A DNA stretch of 64,000 bases, from contig JBBTRD010000008.1 of assembly GCA_038065335.1 (NCBI GenBank), forward strand, positions 1 to 64,000. The letters are read 5' to 3'. Within the stretch, counting starts at the first letter, position 1. Each line of letters opens with the position of its first letter. Below are positions 41,843 to 49,613 of the stretch, one piece after another. Below the pieces are notes generated by a model, which searched no databases, had not been told where the DNA came from, and was given only the letters and a program-made list of their open reading frames with translations. Source of the stretch: 2-01-FULL-41-21 sp038065335. GTDB lineage: Bacteria; Patescibacteriota; Minisyncoccia; 2-02-FULL-40-12; GWA2-44-9. The position numbers and the translations under genes were made by a program.

Positions 41843-42559
41843 ATGGAATCAGATTCGCTAATATTAAAAGTCGACAATCTCGCCGTTCATTTGGATGGTC
41901 AGAAAATCCTACATGATGTTTCGTTTGATTTAAATCGCGGCGACACGGTTGCGATTGTCGGACCAAACGGCGCCGGTAAATCGGTGCTCTTTCGGGCTTT
42001 ACTTAGCCTCGTCCCCTACACCGGCACTGTAACTTGGACCAAAGGTATTAAAATAAATTACATCCCCCAACGTTTTACCATCGACCGTGATTTTCCCTTG
42101 ACCGTTCGAGAATTTCTTCAGTTCAAAACTAAAAACCATCACGCCATCCTTGATGCTCTTCGTTCCGTCGGTATTACCGACGAACATCATATTAATCACT
42201 ACCTCCTCAATCAACGTTTGGGCTGGCTCTCGGGCGGTCAAATTCAACGGGTTTTAATTGCTTGGGCGATTGTTGATGAACCTGATGTAATTCTTTTTGA
42301 TGAACCGACGGCGGGCATTGATGTTGGCGGTGAAGAAACAATCTATCATCTCATTAAAAAATTAAAGAACGAAAAAGATTTAACTATTCTCATCATCTCG
42401 CACGACTTGAATGTTGTCTATAAATATGCCACGTCAGTCTTGTGTTTGAATAAAGACATGATTTGCTACGGCACGCCCGCCGAGGCTCTTGATCCATCAT
42501 CGCTCAAGGCCCTTTACGGCGAAGCGACTTTCTTCACCCATCACCACCACCAGAAATAA
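41843..42559 (+). CDS. zinc/manganese ABC transporter ATP-binding protein
   Basis: 238 residues, ZnuC/MntB type. Walker A GPNGAGKS (about 38-45), signature LSGGQIQR (about 130), Walker B VILFDEPTAGID (about 150), H-loop ISHDLN (about 187). The C-terminus is His-rich (FFTHHHHQK), fitting metal transport. The permease gene follows. No substrate-binding lipoprotein is present in the window. Confidence 0.93.
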   Translation: MESDSLILKVDNLAVHLDGQKILHDVSFDLNRGDTVAIVGPNGAGKSVLFRALLSLVPYTGTVTWTKGIKINYIPQRFTIDRDFPLTVREFLQFKTKNHHAILDALRSVGITDEHHINHYLLNQRLGWLSGGQIQRVLIAWAIVDEPDVILFDEPTAGIDVGGEETIYHLIKKLKNEKDLTILIISHDLNVVYKYATSVLCLNKDMICYGTPAEALDPSSLKALYGEATFFTHHHHQK

Positions 42560-42656
42560 AACCTAAAGCACAAAATCCTAGATCCTAAACAAATCCCGAA
42601 AACATGAAATTCCAAATCCAAAACAAAAATTCAGAAGGTTTAATTATTAGAATTTT

Positions 42657-43424
42657 GTGAATATATTCACTTTACAATTAATAATCGGCGCGTTAATCGG
42701 TATTGGCGCCGGATATATTGGCGCGTTTATGATTCTCCGACGCATGGCTCTGGTTGGCGATGCCCTCTCCCACGTGGCTTTGCCGGGACTGGCGGTAGCA
42801 TTATTATTTGGATTCAATTCTTTTCTCGGCGCTTTCACGGCCCTCTTTATCGCCATTGTCGGTATCTGGATACTGGAACGTAAAACGAATCTGCCCTCTG
42901 AAACACTGGTCGGGATATTTTTCACCACTGCCTTGGCCTTAGGTATTCTTTTAACTCCTCAACCGGAGTTATTGGAAGCTCTGTTTGGCGATATCGGCAA
43001 TGTCGCCCATATGGATTTATACATTACCCTGCCGATTGTAGCTCTGGTGATTATTATTCTGAAGCTTATTTCCAAGCCCTTAACCTTGAGCACAATTTCC
43101 AAAGAACTGACCCAGTCAATGTCAATGAAAATTCCTGTGAATGCCATTAATTTTATCTTTCTGGCGTTAATCGCCGTTATTGTCGCTCTCGGTATCAAAG
43201 TTACGGGCACACTCCTCATGGGCGCGTTAGTTATTATCCCCGCCGCCGCCGCTCGCAATATTTCCCGTACTTTTTCTCATTACGCGTTTATGTCTGCTGT
43301 TTTAGGTGGTATCACCGCCATCGCCGGCATCGCTATCGCCTATCATTACAATTTCGCTCCCGGCCCTCTCGTTGTCCTCTCCGGCGGCGTCCTTTTCTTA
43401 ATTTCCCTTTTATTCAAGCAATAA
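42657..43424 (+). CDS. zinc/manganese ABC transporter permease
   Basis: 255 residues from GTG 42657, 7-8 membrane helices, ABC-3 (ZnuB/MntC) family: FMILRRMALVGDALSHVALPG, ILERKTNLPSETLVGIFFTT, ALGIKVTGTLLMGALVIIPA and AAARNIS. Works with the ATPase at 41843. Confidence 0.93.
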   Translation: MNIFTLQLIIGALIGIGAGYIGAFMILRRMALVGDALSHVALPGLAVALLFGFNSFLGAFTALFIAIVGIWILERKTNLPSETLVGIFFTTALALGILLTPQPELLEALFGDIGNVAHMDLYITLPIVALVIIILKLISKPLTLSTISKELTQSMSMKIPVNAINFIFLALIAVIVALGIKVTGTLLMGALVIIPAAAARNISRTFSHYAFMSAVLGGITAIAGIAIAYHYNFAPGPLVVLSGGVLFLISLLFKQ

Positions 43425-43456
43425 TTGTAAAAAACGGTAAAATATAGTAACATCTT

Positions 43457-43609
43457 GGAGTTGTTGCCGAGCACTTTCGTAACGAAATTTTCAGATTGCG
43501 AGCGAGACAAGGAGAAATTTGGAGCCATACTGATGTATGGTGAGAAATTTCGACGCAGTCGCAGCCACAATGTGAAAATTGCAGTAGAAAAGGTTTCGGC
43601 AACGACTCC
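43457..43609 (+). repeat. 153-bp structured element in the efp leader
   Basis: Outer arms GGAGTTGTTGCCGA/TCGGCAACGACTCC (13 of 14 paired), AATTTTCA/TGAAAATT, and a central CCATAC-TGAT-GTATGG hairpin with flanking AGAAATTT copies. The right arm ends 7 nt before the efp ATG. It is an inserted repeat, a leader control element, or both. Confidence 0.65.
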
Positions 43610-43616
43610 AACTACT

Positions 43617-44240
43617 ATGGCTATCCCCGTAAACGATTTAAAACCCAAAACATATTTTATTTATGAGGGCCAACCCTACGTGGTTTTGGAAACTCATCAT
43701 TTAAAGATGCAACAGCGTCGACCGACGGTGCAGGTTCGGATGCGCAATCTCATCAATGGTAAAATGCTCGAACGCAATTTCGCCCAGTCGGATATTTTTG
43801 AACCCGCCGACGTCGAGCACCAAAAAGTTAAATATCTTTACGCTCATCGCGATCAGTATTGGTTTTCATACGAAAAAGATCTGCCTGACCGGCAGGCAGG
43901 ACCGGCCAAGCGTTTTGAATTAAAATCCGAAATTATCGGTGATTCTGCTAAATTTCTTAAGCCCAATACCTTAATTGATGCCATTGCTTTTTCCGCCGAA
44001 GGCGGATCCGCCTCCGGCGGAGAGTCTCAAATCATCAGCATTGAATTGCCCATCAAAATGGAGTTCAAAGTTACTGAAGCTCCGCCAGCCATCCGGGGCG
44101 ACACCGCTCAAGGGGGGGTCAAACAAGCGACGATTGAAACCGGCGCCTCAATCAACGTTCCTCTCTTTATTAACCAAGGCGATACTATCTTGATCAACAC
44201 CGAAACCGGTGATTATGTAGAACGAGTCAATAAAGGTTAA
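43617..44240 (+). CDS. efp: elongation factor P with atypical tip loop
   Basis: 207 residues from ATG 43617. The frame runs open to 43455 but only across the hairpin element. EF-P relieves stalling at polyproline. KOW-like domain I shows KTYFIYEGQPYVVLETHHL; the tip reads KMQQRRPTVQV where E. coli has KPGKGQAF, so the modified Lys34 is not conserved. Two palindromes are inserted in frame: family C (43881-43899, DLPDRQAG) and family A (43992-44021, AEGGSASGGE). Domain III is intact (GDTAQGGVKQATIETGA). Confidence 0.94.
   Translation: MAIPVNDLKPKTYFIYEGQPYVVLETHHLKMQQRRPTVQVRMRNLINGKMLERNFAQSDIFEPADVEHQKVKYLYAHRDQYWFSYEKDLPDRQAGPAKRFELKSEIIGDSAKFLKPNTLIDAIAFSAEGGSASGGESQIISIELPIKMEFKVTEAPPAIRGDTAQGGVKQATIETGASINVPLFINQGDTILINTETGDYVERVNKG
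43881..43899. repeat. family C palindrome inside efp
   Basis: CTGCCTGACCGGCAGGCAG, in frame as LPDRQAG. Confidence 0.85.
43992..44021. repeat. family A palindrome inside efp
   Basis: TCCGCCGAAGGCGGATCCGC then CTCCGGCGGA. Arms differ from the obg copy by matched changes. Confidence 0.9.
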
Positions 44241-44261
44241 TTAAACTCACAAAAAAATGAT

Positions 44262-44297
44262 ATTTTATAAATGGCTCGTACGAGTCATTTATAAAAT
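44262..44297. repeat. palindrome centred on CTCGTACGAG (second)
   Basis: ATTTTATAAATGG-CTCGTACGAG-TCATTTATAAAAT, between the convergent efp and 44303 genes; probable bidirectional terminator. Confidence 0.75.
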
Positions 44298-44302
44298 AAT
44301 TA

Positions 44303-44944
44303 CTAGTTGTAATGTTTTTGAAAAACAAGGAGCAAGATTGGAACAAGCGCCCAATAAAAAAGGGCGTGTTGATTGCCGATATAGGGCAAGGCGCCCGCCG
44401 GTAAACGCTGGCTGATATTATAAAAACTGGGGGCGAGGTTGAGAATTATAGAAATAATAAATCCCAGTTGGGCCAAGCCCATCGTCACCACGGCCGTAAA
44501 AGACGACTCGCTTAAATTAAATCTAGTCTTTAGAATTGACCGATTTAGCAACCCAAATACAATCGCGTATAGAACGAAAAATACAAACACACGAAGAGTC
44601 GGTAAGTCGTTGGTGAAAGATTGATTATTTAGTAACCAACCAAAGAAAGGAAACATGGCCTGAAGCGTAAAGGCAACATAAATCGCCAATACCGAGATGA
44701 GCGTCCGTGTCCGACCGAGAGTTAAAGCCATGAGCAAAACGCCGACCACGACCAGAATTCCGAACAACTCGCCCGAAGTCAGTGATGGCGCGGATAAGGT
44801 TCCCAAGCCCGGCATCGTAATCTGGCCCGCCTTTTCGGTTACGGTTTTTATCGCCGCCTGTCCGACCGCTTGCGACGCCGATGCCGTCACCTCCCCAAAA
44901 GTCGGAATATGAAATATCTTCAAAAAATTTGAGATAGTATCCAT
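44303..44944 (-). CDS. multi-pass membrane protein of unknown function
   Basis: 213 residues. Not recognised. A short amphipathic N-terminus with Gly/Ser/Thr-rich segment (about 15-55) is followed by five probable helices (about 58-78, 82-105, 118-138, 150-172, 190-208). No catalytic motif. Leaderless promoter TGT-TATAAT on the minus strand (44953-44958), 8 nt before the ATG. Confidence 0.65.
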   Translation of the reverse strand: MDTISNFLKIFHIPTFGEVTASASQAVGQAAIKTVTEKAGQITMPGLGTLSAPSLTSGELFGILVVVGVLLMALTLGRTRTLISVLAIYVAFTLQAMFPFFGWLLNNQSFTNDLPTLRVFVFFVLYAIVFGLLNRSILKTRFNLSESSFTAVVTMGLAQLGFIISIILNLAPSFYNISQRLPAGALPYIGNQHALFYWALVPILLLVFQKHYN

Positions 44945-44952
44945 TGAGTTTA

Positions 44953-44958
44953 ATTATA
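44953..44958 (-). promoter_or_regulatory. extended -10, leaderless membrane-protein gene
   Basis: Minus strand TGT-TATAAT, 8 nt before the start at 44944. Confidence 0.5.
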
Positions 44959-44992
44959 ACATAAAAACGGGCGTAAACCCGTTTTTATGTTA
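44957..44992. terminator. terminator hairpin holding the dnaJ stop codon
   Basis: TAACATAAAAACGGG/CCCGTTTTTATGTTA. Its right end (44990-44992) is the dnaJ stop. Confidence 0.75.
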
Positions 44993-45802
44993 GCGAACTT
45001 TGATATTGACGACTAAATCGCCGGGAGGTTGACCGCCTTTGCCGGCGTTGCCAGCTTGAGGAACGACGATATTGTAGGAACGGGGAAGATTCAATGGAAG
45101 ACGAATTTCAATGGTCTGGCGGAATTTGGATCGTCCCCCGCCTTTGCAAGTGGGACATTCTTTTTCAGGCATTCGGCCCCGGCCCCGACAAGTCGGACAA
45201 ACCATGATAGTGGAAAAAACTCCAAATCCACTCCGGGCTTGCCGGCGAACTTGACCCGCGCCTTTGCAGGTTTGGCAAGTGGTTATTTTGTAACCCCTGG
45301 CGACGCCTTCGCCTTTGCATTCCGAACAGGCATCCTGAATATTATATTCCAGTACCCGAGTGGTACCGAGGTCTTTTCTGTTAACCGTCACTTCGATAAA
45401 TAAATCTTCACCCTTGCGTTCTGGCTCCTGTTGGGGCTGGCGATAACCGCCAAACATTTCCGAAAACATTTCAAAAATATCATCTGAATTTCCTCGCCGT
45501 TCGCCCCGGCCCCCGCCGCCAAACATGCTCCAGATATCTTCTTGATTGAAATTATAGCCGCCCTGCTGACCGTTGCCGAAACCGCCGTCGTTATAGGCGT
45601 AGCCGAGCGTGTCATAGTTAGAACGCTTCTGCGGATCCGAAAGCACTTGATAAGCCTCGTTCACTTCTTTGAACTTAGCTTCATTCCCCGTCTTTTTGTC
45701 AGGATGATGTTCGTGGGCCAATTTGCGGTACGCCTTTTTAACCTCATCAGCTGATGCGGTCCGCGGTATCCCTAAAATTGTGTAGTAATCTTTGGAAGCC
45801 AT
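44990..45802 (-). CDS. dnaJ: chaperone DnaJ, C-terminally shortened
   Basis: 270 residues against about 375. J domain with HPDK (31-34), Gly/Phe region (about 70-125), four CxxCxGxG zinc repeats (CSECKGEG, CQTCKGAG, CPTCRGRG, CPTCKGGG; about 160-230), and only the start of substrate domain I (GKGGQPPGDLVVNIKVR). Domain II and the dimerisation helix are missing. The stop is formed by a palindrome, so the tail may have been cut by its insertion. J and zinc functions should remain; dimer-dependent holding may not. Confidence 0.93.
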   Translation of the reverse strand: MASKDYYTILGIPRTASADEVKKAYRKLAHEHHPDKKTGNEAKFKEVNEAYQVLSDPQKRSNYDTLGYAYNDGGFGNGQQGGYNFNQEDIWSMFGGGGRGERRGNSDDIFEMFSEMFGGYRQPQQEPERKGEDLFIEVTVNRKDLGTTRVLEYNIQDACSECKGEGVARGYKITTCQTCKGAGQVRRQARSGFGVFSTIMVCPTCRGRGRMPEKECPTCKGGGRSKFRQTIEIRLPLNLPRSYNIVVPQAGNAGKGGQPPGDLVVNIKVR

Positions 45803-45829
45803 ATTAGTTCTATATTATTCTACCACGAC

Positions 45830-45859
45830 TTGACTGTTTATATCAAGGCGTGTTATACT
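45830..45859 (+). promoter_or_regulatory. promoter of the 45866 RNA
   Basis: -35 TTGACT (45830-45835), 18 nt, extended -10 TGT-TATACT (45851-45859). Confidence 0.65.
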
Positions 45860-45865
45860 GCTTTT

Positions 45866-46076
45866 GTCAGTTCTTTTTCCAATTCGATAGAAACGTGAAT
45901 GGCGCTCTGCGCCTGTGCTTAGCACCACTTTCTATCGAATAGCTGGCCCGGACCTACATCGCCCTGCGCCGGTTGATGGCAGGTGATCCGGTTTGAGTCC
46001 GTTTCTTAGGAGGAACTGTAGCCAGGACAGTTCCCTCCGCGTCTTCCCCCGACTTCGGTCGGGGGTTTCTCTTTTT
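45866..46076 (+). ncRNA. candidate structured non-coding RNA, about 210 nt
   Basis: Begins just after a good promoter and ends at a textbook terminator, CCCCCGAC-TTCG-GTCGGGGG plus T-run (46046-46076). No open frame over 16 codons was found. Domain 1: ATTCGATAGAAA/TTTCTATCGAAT enclosing GGCGC-TCT-GCGCC and GTGC-TTA-GCAC. Domain 2: CGGAC/GTCCG enclosing CCTGC/GCAGG. Domain 3: GGAGGAACTGT/ACAGTTCCCTCC. It does not resemble RNase P, tmRNA, SRP or a riboswitch I know; a 6S-type role is not excluded. It is divergent from dnaJ. Confidence 0.65.
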
Positions 46077-46867
46077 TAAACAATCAGCACTTCGGCCTTT
46101 GTATCTCGCTCCTCAACCTTGACCATTTTGGTCTTTTTTAATATCCAAAATAAAATTAATCCCATAGCCATAGCTAACCATGCAAATATCCAGCTAAGTC
46201 CGATTAAAATTAAGAACAGCGTAAAAGATAGAATCGGTGGAGTATATTTAAAGTAGGGTTGGAAAAAATTATTAATTTCCGTATAAATGTCATTGGCGAC
46301 CTGATTTAATATTGCTTGTTTTTGTTTGGGACTGCTTTCAATATTTGAACCAAACATTTGATCAGCAACCTGTTGAACAAGGGTCTGAATTTGTGATGGT
46401 AAACGCTCTGTTCTTTCAATATCTTTCATCACTTGGCTTTGATAAGCCGCGAATGAAATCATTAAAAAGAATCCAATAATAATAGGGTACAGACCGGACA
46501 TCAGCGCAATCCGTGGATTAAGTTTGGTCCGTCCCGTCATTTCGTTTCTTACATTTGACACGGAGTAAAAATTAAAAAGCCAGAAGCCAAACACGGCAAG
46601 AAGATTTAGCCACGTAAATCCAAAAAGAGCTATAAACAACAGACCGACAATCGCGCTGATTGATACAGCCCATCGTCGAGCTGGAAATAGTATATACTCC
46701 AAAGCAATAAGACCCACAAGAAGTACAAACGCTAATCCCGCCGACAAACTAAAATTTAATCCAGTCACCGCATTAAACGAAACCGAACGCCCATAACTCC
46801 ATACCCACCACGCCAAAACCGCCACCATCCCATGCCATACAATCAGTTTTAAAGTTAGCTTGTTCAT
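46076..46867 (-). CDS. multi-pass membrane protein next to transglutaminase-like gene
   Basis: 263 residues, about seven hydrophobic helices in two groups (about 8-130 and 135-240), separated by a soluble stretch (QVMKDIERTERLPSQIQTLV). The C-terminus is charged. Not recognised. It follows the transglutaminase-like gene by 7 nt on the same strand, so the pair probably works together at the membrane, for example in maturation of a surface protein. Confidence 0.6.
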   Translation of the reverse strand: MNKLTLKLIVWHGMVAVLAWWVWSYGRSVSFNAVTGLNFSLSAGLAFVLLVGLIALEYILFPARRWAVSISAIVGLLFIALFGFTWLNLLAVFGFWLFNFYSVSNVRNEMTGRTKLNPRIALMSGLYPIIIGFFLMISFAAYQSQVMKDIERTERLPSQIQTLVQQVADQMFGSNIESSPKQKQAILNQVANDIYTEINNFFQPYFKYTPPILSFTLFLILIGLSWIFAWLAMAMGLILFWILKKTKMVKVEERDTKAEVLIV

Positions 46868-46874
46868 TTAGTAC

Positions 46875-47160
46875 TTAGTATTGCCCTTTTTCATAATCCG
46901 GCTTTAATTCTAGCCAATCATGATAAACTTTTCTACGAATTGCATCATCTCGCTTTTCAAAATTTCTGGTTGTTGGATCAATTTCAATCCAAGAATCAGA
47001 AGTCGGATTATATATTTCTAGCCAAGCATGCCGATGGGTGCCTTCGTGATCCTGCCCTGACAATATTCCATGAATAAACCTAACCGCAATTCCATATTTC
47101 CTAAGCACGACACCAAATATATTTGACATAGCGCCACAAGATACCATCCCGCGCTCTATC
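46875..47160 (-). CDS. transglutaminase-like protein, C-terminal part
   Basis: The minus-strand frame runs out of the N gap: GMVSCGAMSNIFGVVLRKYG (catalytic Cys), GTHRHAWLEIYNPTSDSWIE (His) and IDPTTRNF (Asp), giving the complete Cys-His-Asp triad of transglutaminase-like cysteine peptidases. The end is KPDYEKGQY. The N-terminal piece at 47261-47349 probably belongs to the same gene, but its frame across the gap cannot be checked. Confidence 0.75.
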
Positions 47161-47260
47161 NNNNNNNNNNNNNNNNNNNNNNNNNNNNNNNNNNNNNNNN
47201 NNNNNNNNNNNNNNNNNNNNNNNNNNNNNNNNNNNNNNNNNNNNNNNNNNNNNNNNNNNN
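47161..47260. other. assembly gap (100 N)
   Basis: Exactly 100 undefined bases, a typical scaffold spacer. True distance unknown. It interrupts the transglutaminase-like gene. Confidence 0.99.
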
Positions 47261-47349
47261 TCCTTGCCCTCTGTCACGAATGCGGGCAACCTCAAATCAA
47301 AAATATTTTCCTGATGTGATTCTCCTGGTTTGGGTTCATGGATAATCAA
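47261..47349 (-). CDS. transglutaminase-like protein, N-terminal part
   Basis: From TTG 47349: IIHEPKPGESHQENIFDLRL then PAFVTEGK into the gap. An in-frame stop (TAA) lies 6 nt before the TTG. Either this is a real TTG start or the natural 5' end was removed by the hairpin element that follows. Confidence 0.5.
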
Positions 47350-47411
47350 AGTAGTTTAAATTTCGTGAGCGAGGCCGGAATCACTTCCCCGAACATCTGC
47401 ACGATTGGATA

Positions 47412-47542
47412 GCATTTCAGAAATTATCTTGATATTTCTCTGGATACCGATCTGGGGATGTCGGGAACGGACAGAAGTCCGCATGGCCTGACAGGGGCAA
47501 CCCCAGTCGGTCAGAGAAATGAGAGATAATTTCTAGAAATGC
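47412..47542. repeat. 131-bp nested hairpin element
   Basis: GCATTTCAGAAATTATCT pairs with AGATAATTTCTAGAAATGC; then TTTCTCTG/CAGAGAAA; then ACCGATCTGGGG/CCCCAGTCGGT; with CGGAC-AGAA-GTCCG at the tip. The 235-bp gap to dnaK holds nothing else clear. The tip resembles part of the 29300-29420 element. Confidence 0.65.
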
Positions 47543-47584
47543 TCCAAGAGGAAGCCGTGAGGGAAGCGATTTCGACCGAGCGGA

Positions 47585-49522
47585 TTAGGATTCTTTGACC
47601 GGCGGTTCTTCGGTTTTTGTTTCTTCTTTCTTTGGTTCGGCGTTGTCGGTCGTTGGTTGTGAGTTGTCGGTCTGCTTATACAATTCCCCGCCGATACGTT
47701 GGGCCGACTTCGATAAATCTTCAGTGGCCGATTTGATTTCAGACACGTTATCTAATTTCAAGGCCGAACGAACCTTTTCCATTTTATCATTCAATTCTTT
47801 CTTGTCATCTTCTTTAATTTTGGCATCATTATCTTTAATCATCTTTTCGGTGGAATAAGCCAATGTTTCGCCCAGATTGCGAGATTCGGCCAATTCTTTT
47901 TTCTTGGCATCTTCGCCGGCGAATTTTTCCGCATCAGCGGTCATCCGTTTCTTTTCGTCTTCGGATAGACCGGACGAACCTTCAATACGGATAGATTGTT
48001 CTTTATTGGTCGCTTTGTCTTTGGCTTTGACATTCAAGATACCATTGGCATCAATATCGAAAGCCACCTCAATTTGAGGCACGCCTCGCGGCGCTGGCGG
48101 AATACCATCAAGAATAAACCGGCCCAGAGTTTTGTTGTCGCTGGCCATGGCGCGTTCGCCTTGCAAGATGTGGATTTCCACCGACGGCTGACTATCGGCC
48201 GCGGTTGAATAAACCTGCGTCTTGGCCACCGGCACGGTGGTGTTCTTTTCAATCATTTTAGTGAATACCCCGCCCATGGTTTCAATGCCGAGAGACAACG
48301 GCGTCACATCAAGCAAGAGCACGTCGCGGATGTCGCCTTGCATGATACCGCCCTGAACAGCCGCGCCAAGGGCCACGACTTCATCGGGATTAATGTCTTT
48401 GTGCGGTTCTTTGCCAAAAAGCTTTTTCACTTCTTCAATAATTAACGGCATACGGGTCTGACCGCCGACCATGACTACTTCGTGAATGTCAGAAAGTTTA
48501 AGACCAGAATCTTCAACAACTTGCTTGGTGAGCTTGATGGAGCGGTCAATAAAATCATGAGTTAATTCTTCGAGCTTGGCTCGAGTAAAGGAAATCGTGA
48601 AATGTTTTGGACCAACTGAATCGGCCGTCAAAAACGGAATGTTGACTTCGGTCTGTAAGGTGCTAGATAATTCGTGCTTCGCTTTTTCGGCGGCGTCTTT
48701 TAAGCGCTGAACGACGAGTTGGTCCTTCGAGACATCCATTCCGCTTTCTTTTTTGAATTCATCGATGAAATATTGAATAATTTTTTGATCAATATCATCA
48801 CCGCCCAAGTGAGTATCCCCGCCCGTGCTCTTAACTTCGATAGTATCTTCCGAGACTTCCAACACGGAAACGTCAAAAGTTCCGCCGCCGAAATCATAGA
48901 CGACAATTTTTTCATCTTTTTTTCCGCCAGAGACGGACCCGCCTTTGGCGGGCTTACCAAACCCATATGAAAGCGCGGCCGCGGTTGGTTCGTTAATAAC
49001 CCGCTTCACGATTAAGCCCGCGATTTCACCCGCGTCTTTGGTCGCTTTCCGTTGAGCATCGTCGAAATAGGCCGGTACCGTAATGATAGCTTCGGTAATT
49101 TTCTCGCCCAACTTGTCTTCAGCGTCGGTTTTCAACTTCTGTAAAATCATGGCTGATATTTCGGCTGGCTTTTTCCAGCCTGCCCCGCCCGGAGCGGCGG
49201 GGTCGCTCATTTTTACTTCGACATCGCCATGCTGGCCTTCGCGAATTTCGTATGGCAAAAGCTTTTTATCTTTTTGCACTTCGGCATCGCTAAACCGACG
49301 ACCGATTAGTCGTTTGACCGAGTAAATTGTGTTGTGCGGATTGGTAACGGCCTGACGCTTCGCGGTCACACCAACATAGCGTTCCCCGTTTTTCCCCACC
49401 GCCACAACTGACGGCGTAGTGCGCATCCCCTCTTTGTTTTCCAAGATTCTCGGCTGTCCCGTCTCCACCACCGCCATCGCCGAATTAGTCGTTCCAAGGT
49501 CTATGCCCAGAATTTTACTCAT
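47585..49522 (-). CDS. dnaK: chaperone DnaK (Hsp70)
   Basis: 645 residues from ATG 49522; the frame opens five codons earlier, but SKILGIDLGTTNSAM is the family start. ATPase motifs: GIDLGTTNS, VVYDFGGGTFDVSVLEV, VMVGGQTRMP; substrate domain DVTPLSLGIETMGG. In-frame repeats: family A (48923-48951, AKGGSVSGGK) in the nucleotide-binding domain, a CCCCGCC...GGCGGGG hairpin (49183-49202, DPAAPGGAG), and a CAACCGACAAC microrepeat near the C-terminus (TDNSQPTTDN). Downstream of hrcA and grpE in the CIRCE-controlled unit. Confidence 0.97.
   Translation of the reverse strand: MSKILGIDLGTTNSAMAVVETGQPRILENKEGMRTTPSVVAVGKNGERYVGVTAKRQAVTNPHNTIYSVKRLIGRRFSDAEVQKDKKLLPYEIREGQHGDVEVKMSDPAAPGGAGWKKPAEISAMILQKLKTDAEDKLGEKITEAIITVPAYFDDAQRKATKDAGEIAGLIVKRVINEPTAAALSYGFGKPAKGGSVSGGKKDEKIVVYDFGGGTFDVSVLEVSEDTIEVKSTGGDTHLGGDDIDQKIIQYFIDEFKKESGMDVSKDQLVVQRLKDAAEKAKHELSSTLQTEVNIPFLTADSVGPKHFTISFTRAKLEELTHDFIDRSIKLTKQVVEDSGLKLSDIHEVVMVGGQTRMPLIIEEVKKLFGKEPHKDINPDEVVALGAAVQGGIMQGDIRDVLLLDVTPLSLGIETMGGVFTKMIEKNTTVPVAKTQVYSTAADSQPSVEIHILQGERAMASDNKTLGRFILDGIPPAPRGVPQIEVAFDIDANGILNVKAKDKATNKEQSIRIEGSSGLSEDEKKRMTADAEKFAGEDAKKKELAESRNLGETLAYSTEKMIKDNDAKIKEDDKKELNDKMEKVRSALKLDNVSEIKSATEDLSKSAQRIGGELYKQTDNSQPTTDNAEPKKEETKTEEPPVKES
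47642..47675. repeat. GTTGTCGG microrepeat at the dnaK 3' end
   Basis: GTTGTCGGTCGTTGGTTGTG then AGTTGTCGG. Complement of the CAACAACCGACAACC type at 12485. Confidence 0.65.
48923..48951. repeat. family A palindrome inside dnaK
   Basis: TCCGCCAGAGACGGACCCGC then CTTTGGCGG, encoding AKGGSVSGG on the minus strand. Confidence 0.85.
49183..49202. repeat. GC hairpin inside dnaK
   Basis: CCCCGCC-CGGAGC-GGCGGGG, encoding DPAAPGGAG on the minus strand. Confidence 0.65.
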
Positions 49523-49539
49523 TGTTATAAGCGACACTA

Positions 49540-49612
49540 ATTACGAATTACACACGAATATACGAATACAGATTCGAGTCATTCGTGTCCATTCGCGTAT
49601 TTGTGTCGGGTT
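49540..49612. repeat. GAATTAC / ATTCGTGT repeat region
   Basis: CTAATTACGAATTACACACG, then mirrored ACGAATA and ATTCGTGTC/ATTCGCGT strings fill the dnaK-grpE gap. Confidence 0.5.
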
Positions 49613-49613
49613 A

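Noticed and set aside
43455..43616. 54-residue N-terminal extension of EF-P
   Set aside because: Translated from a hairpin element; EF-P begins MAIPVNDL at 43617.
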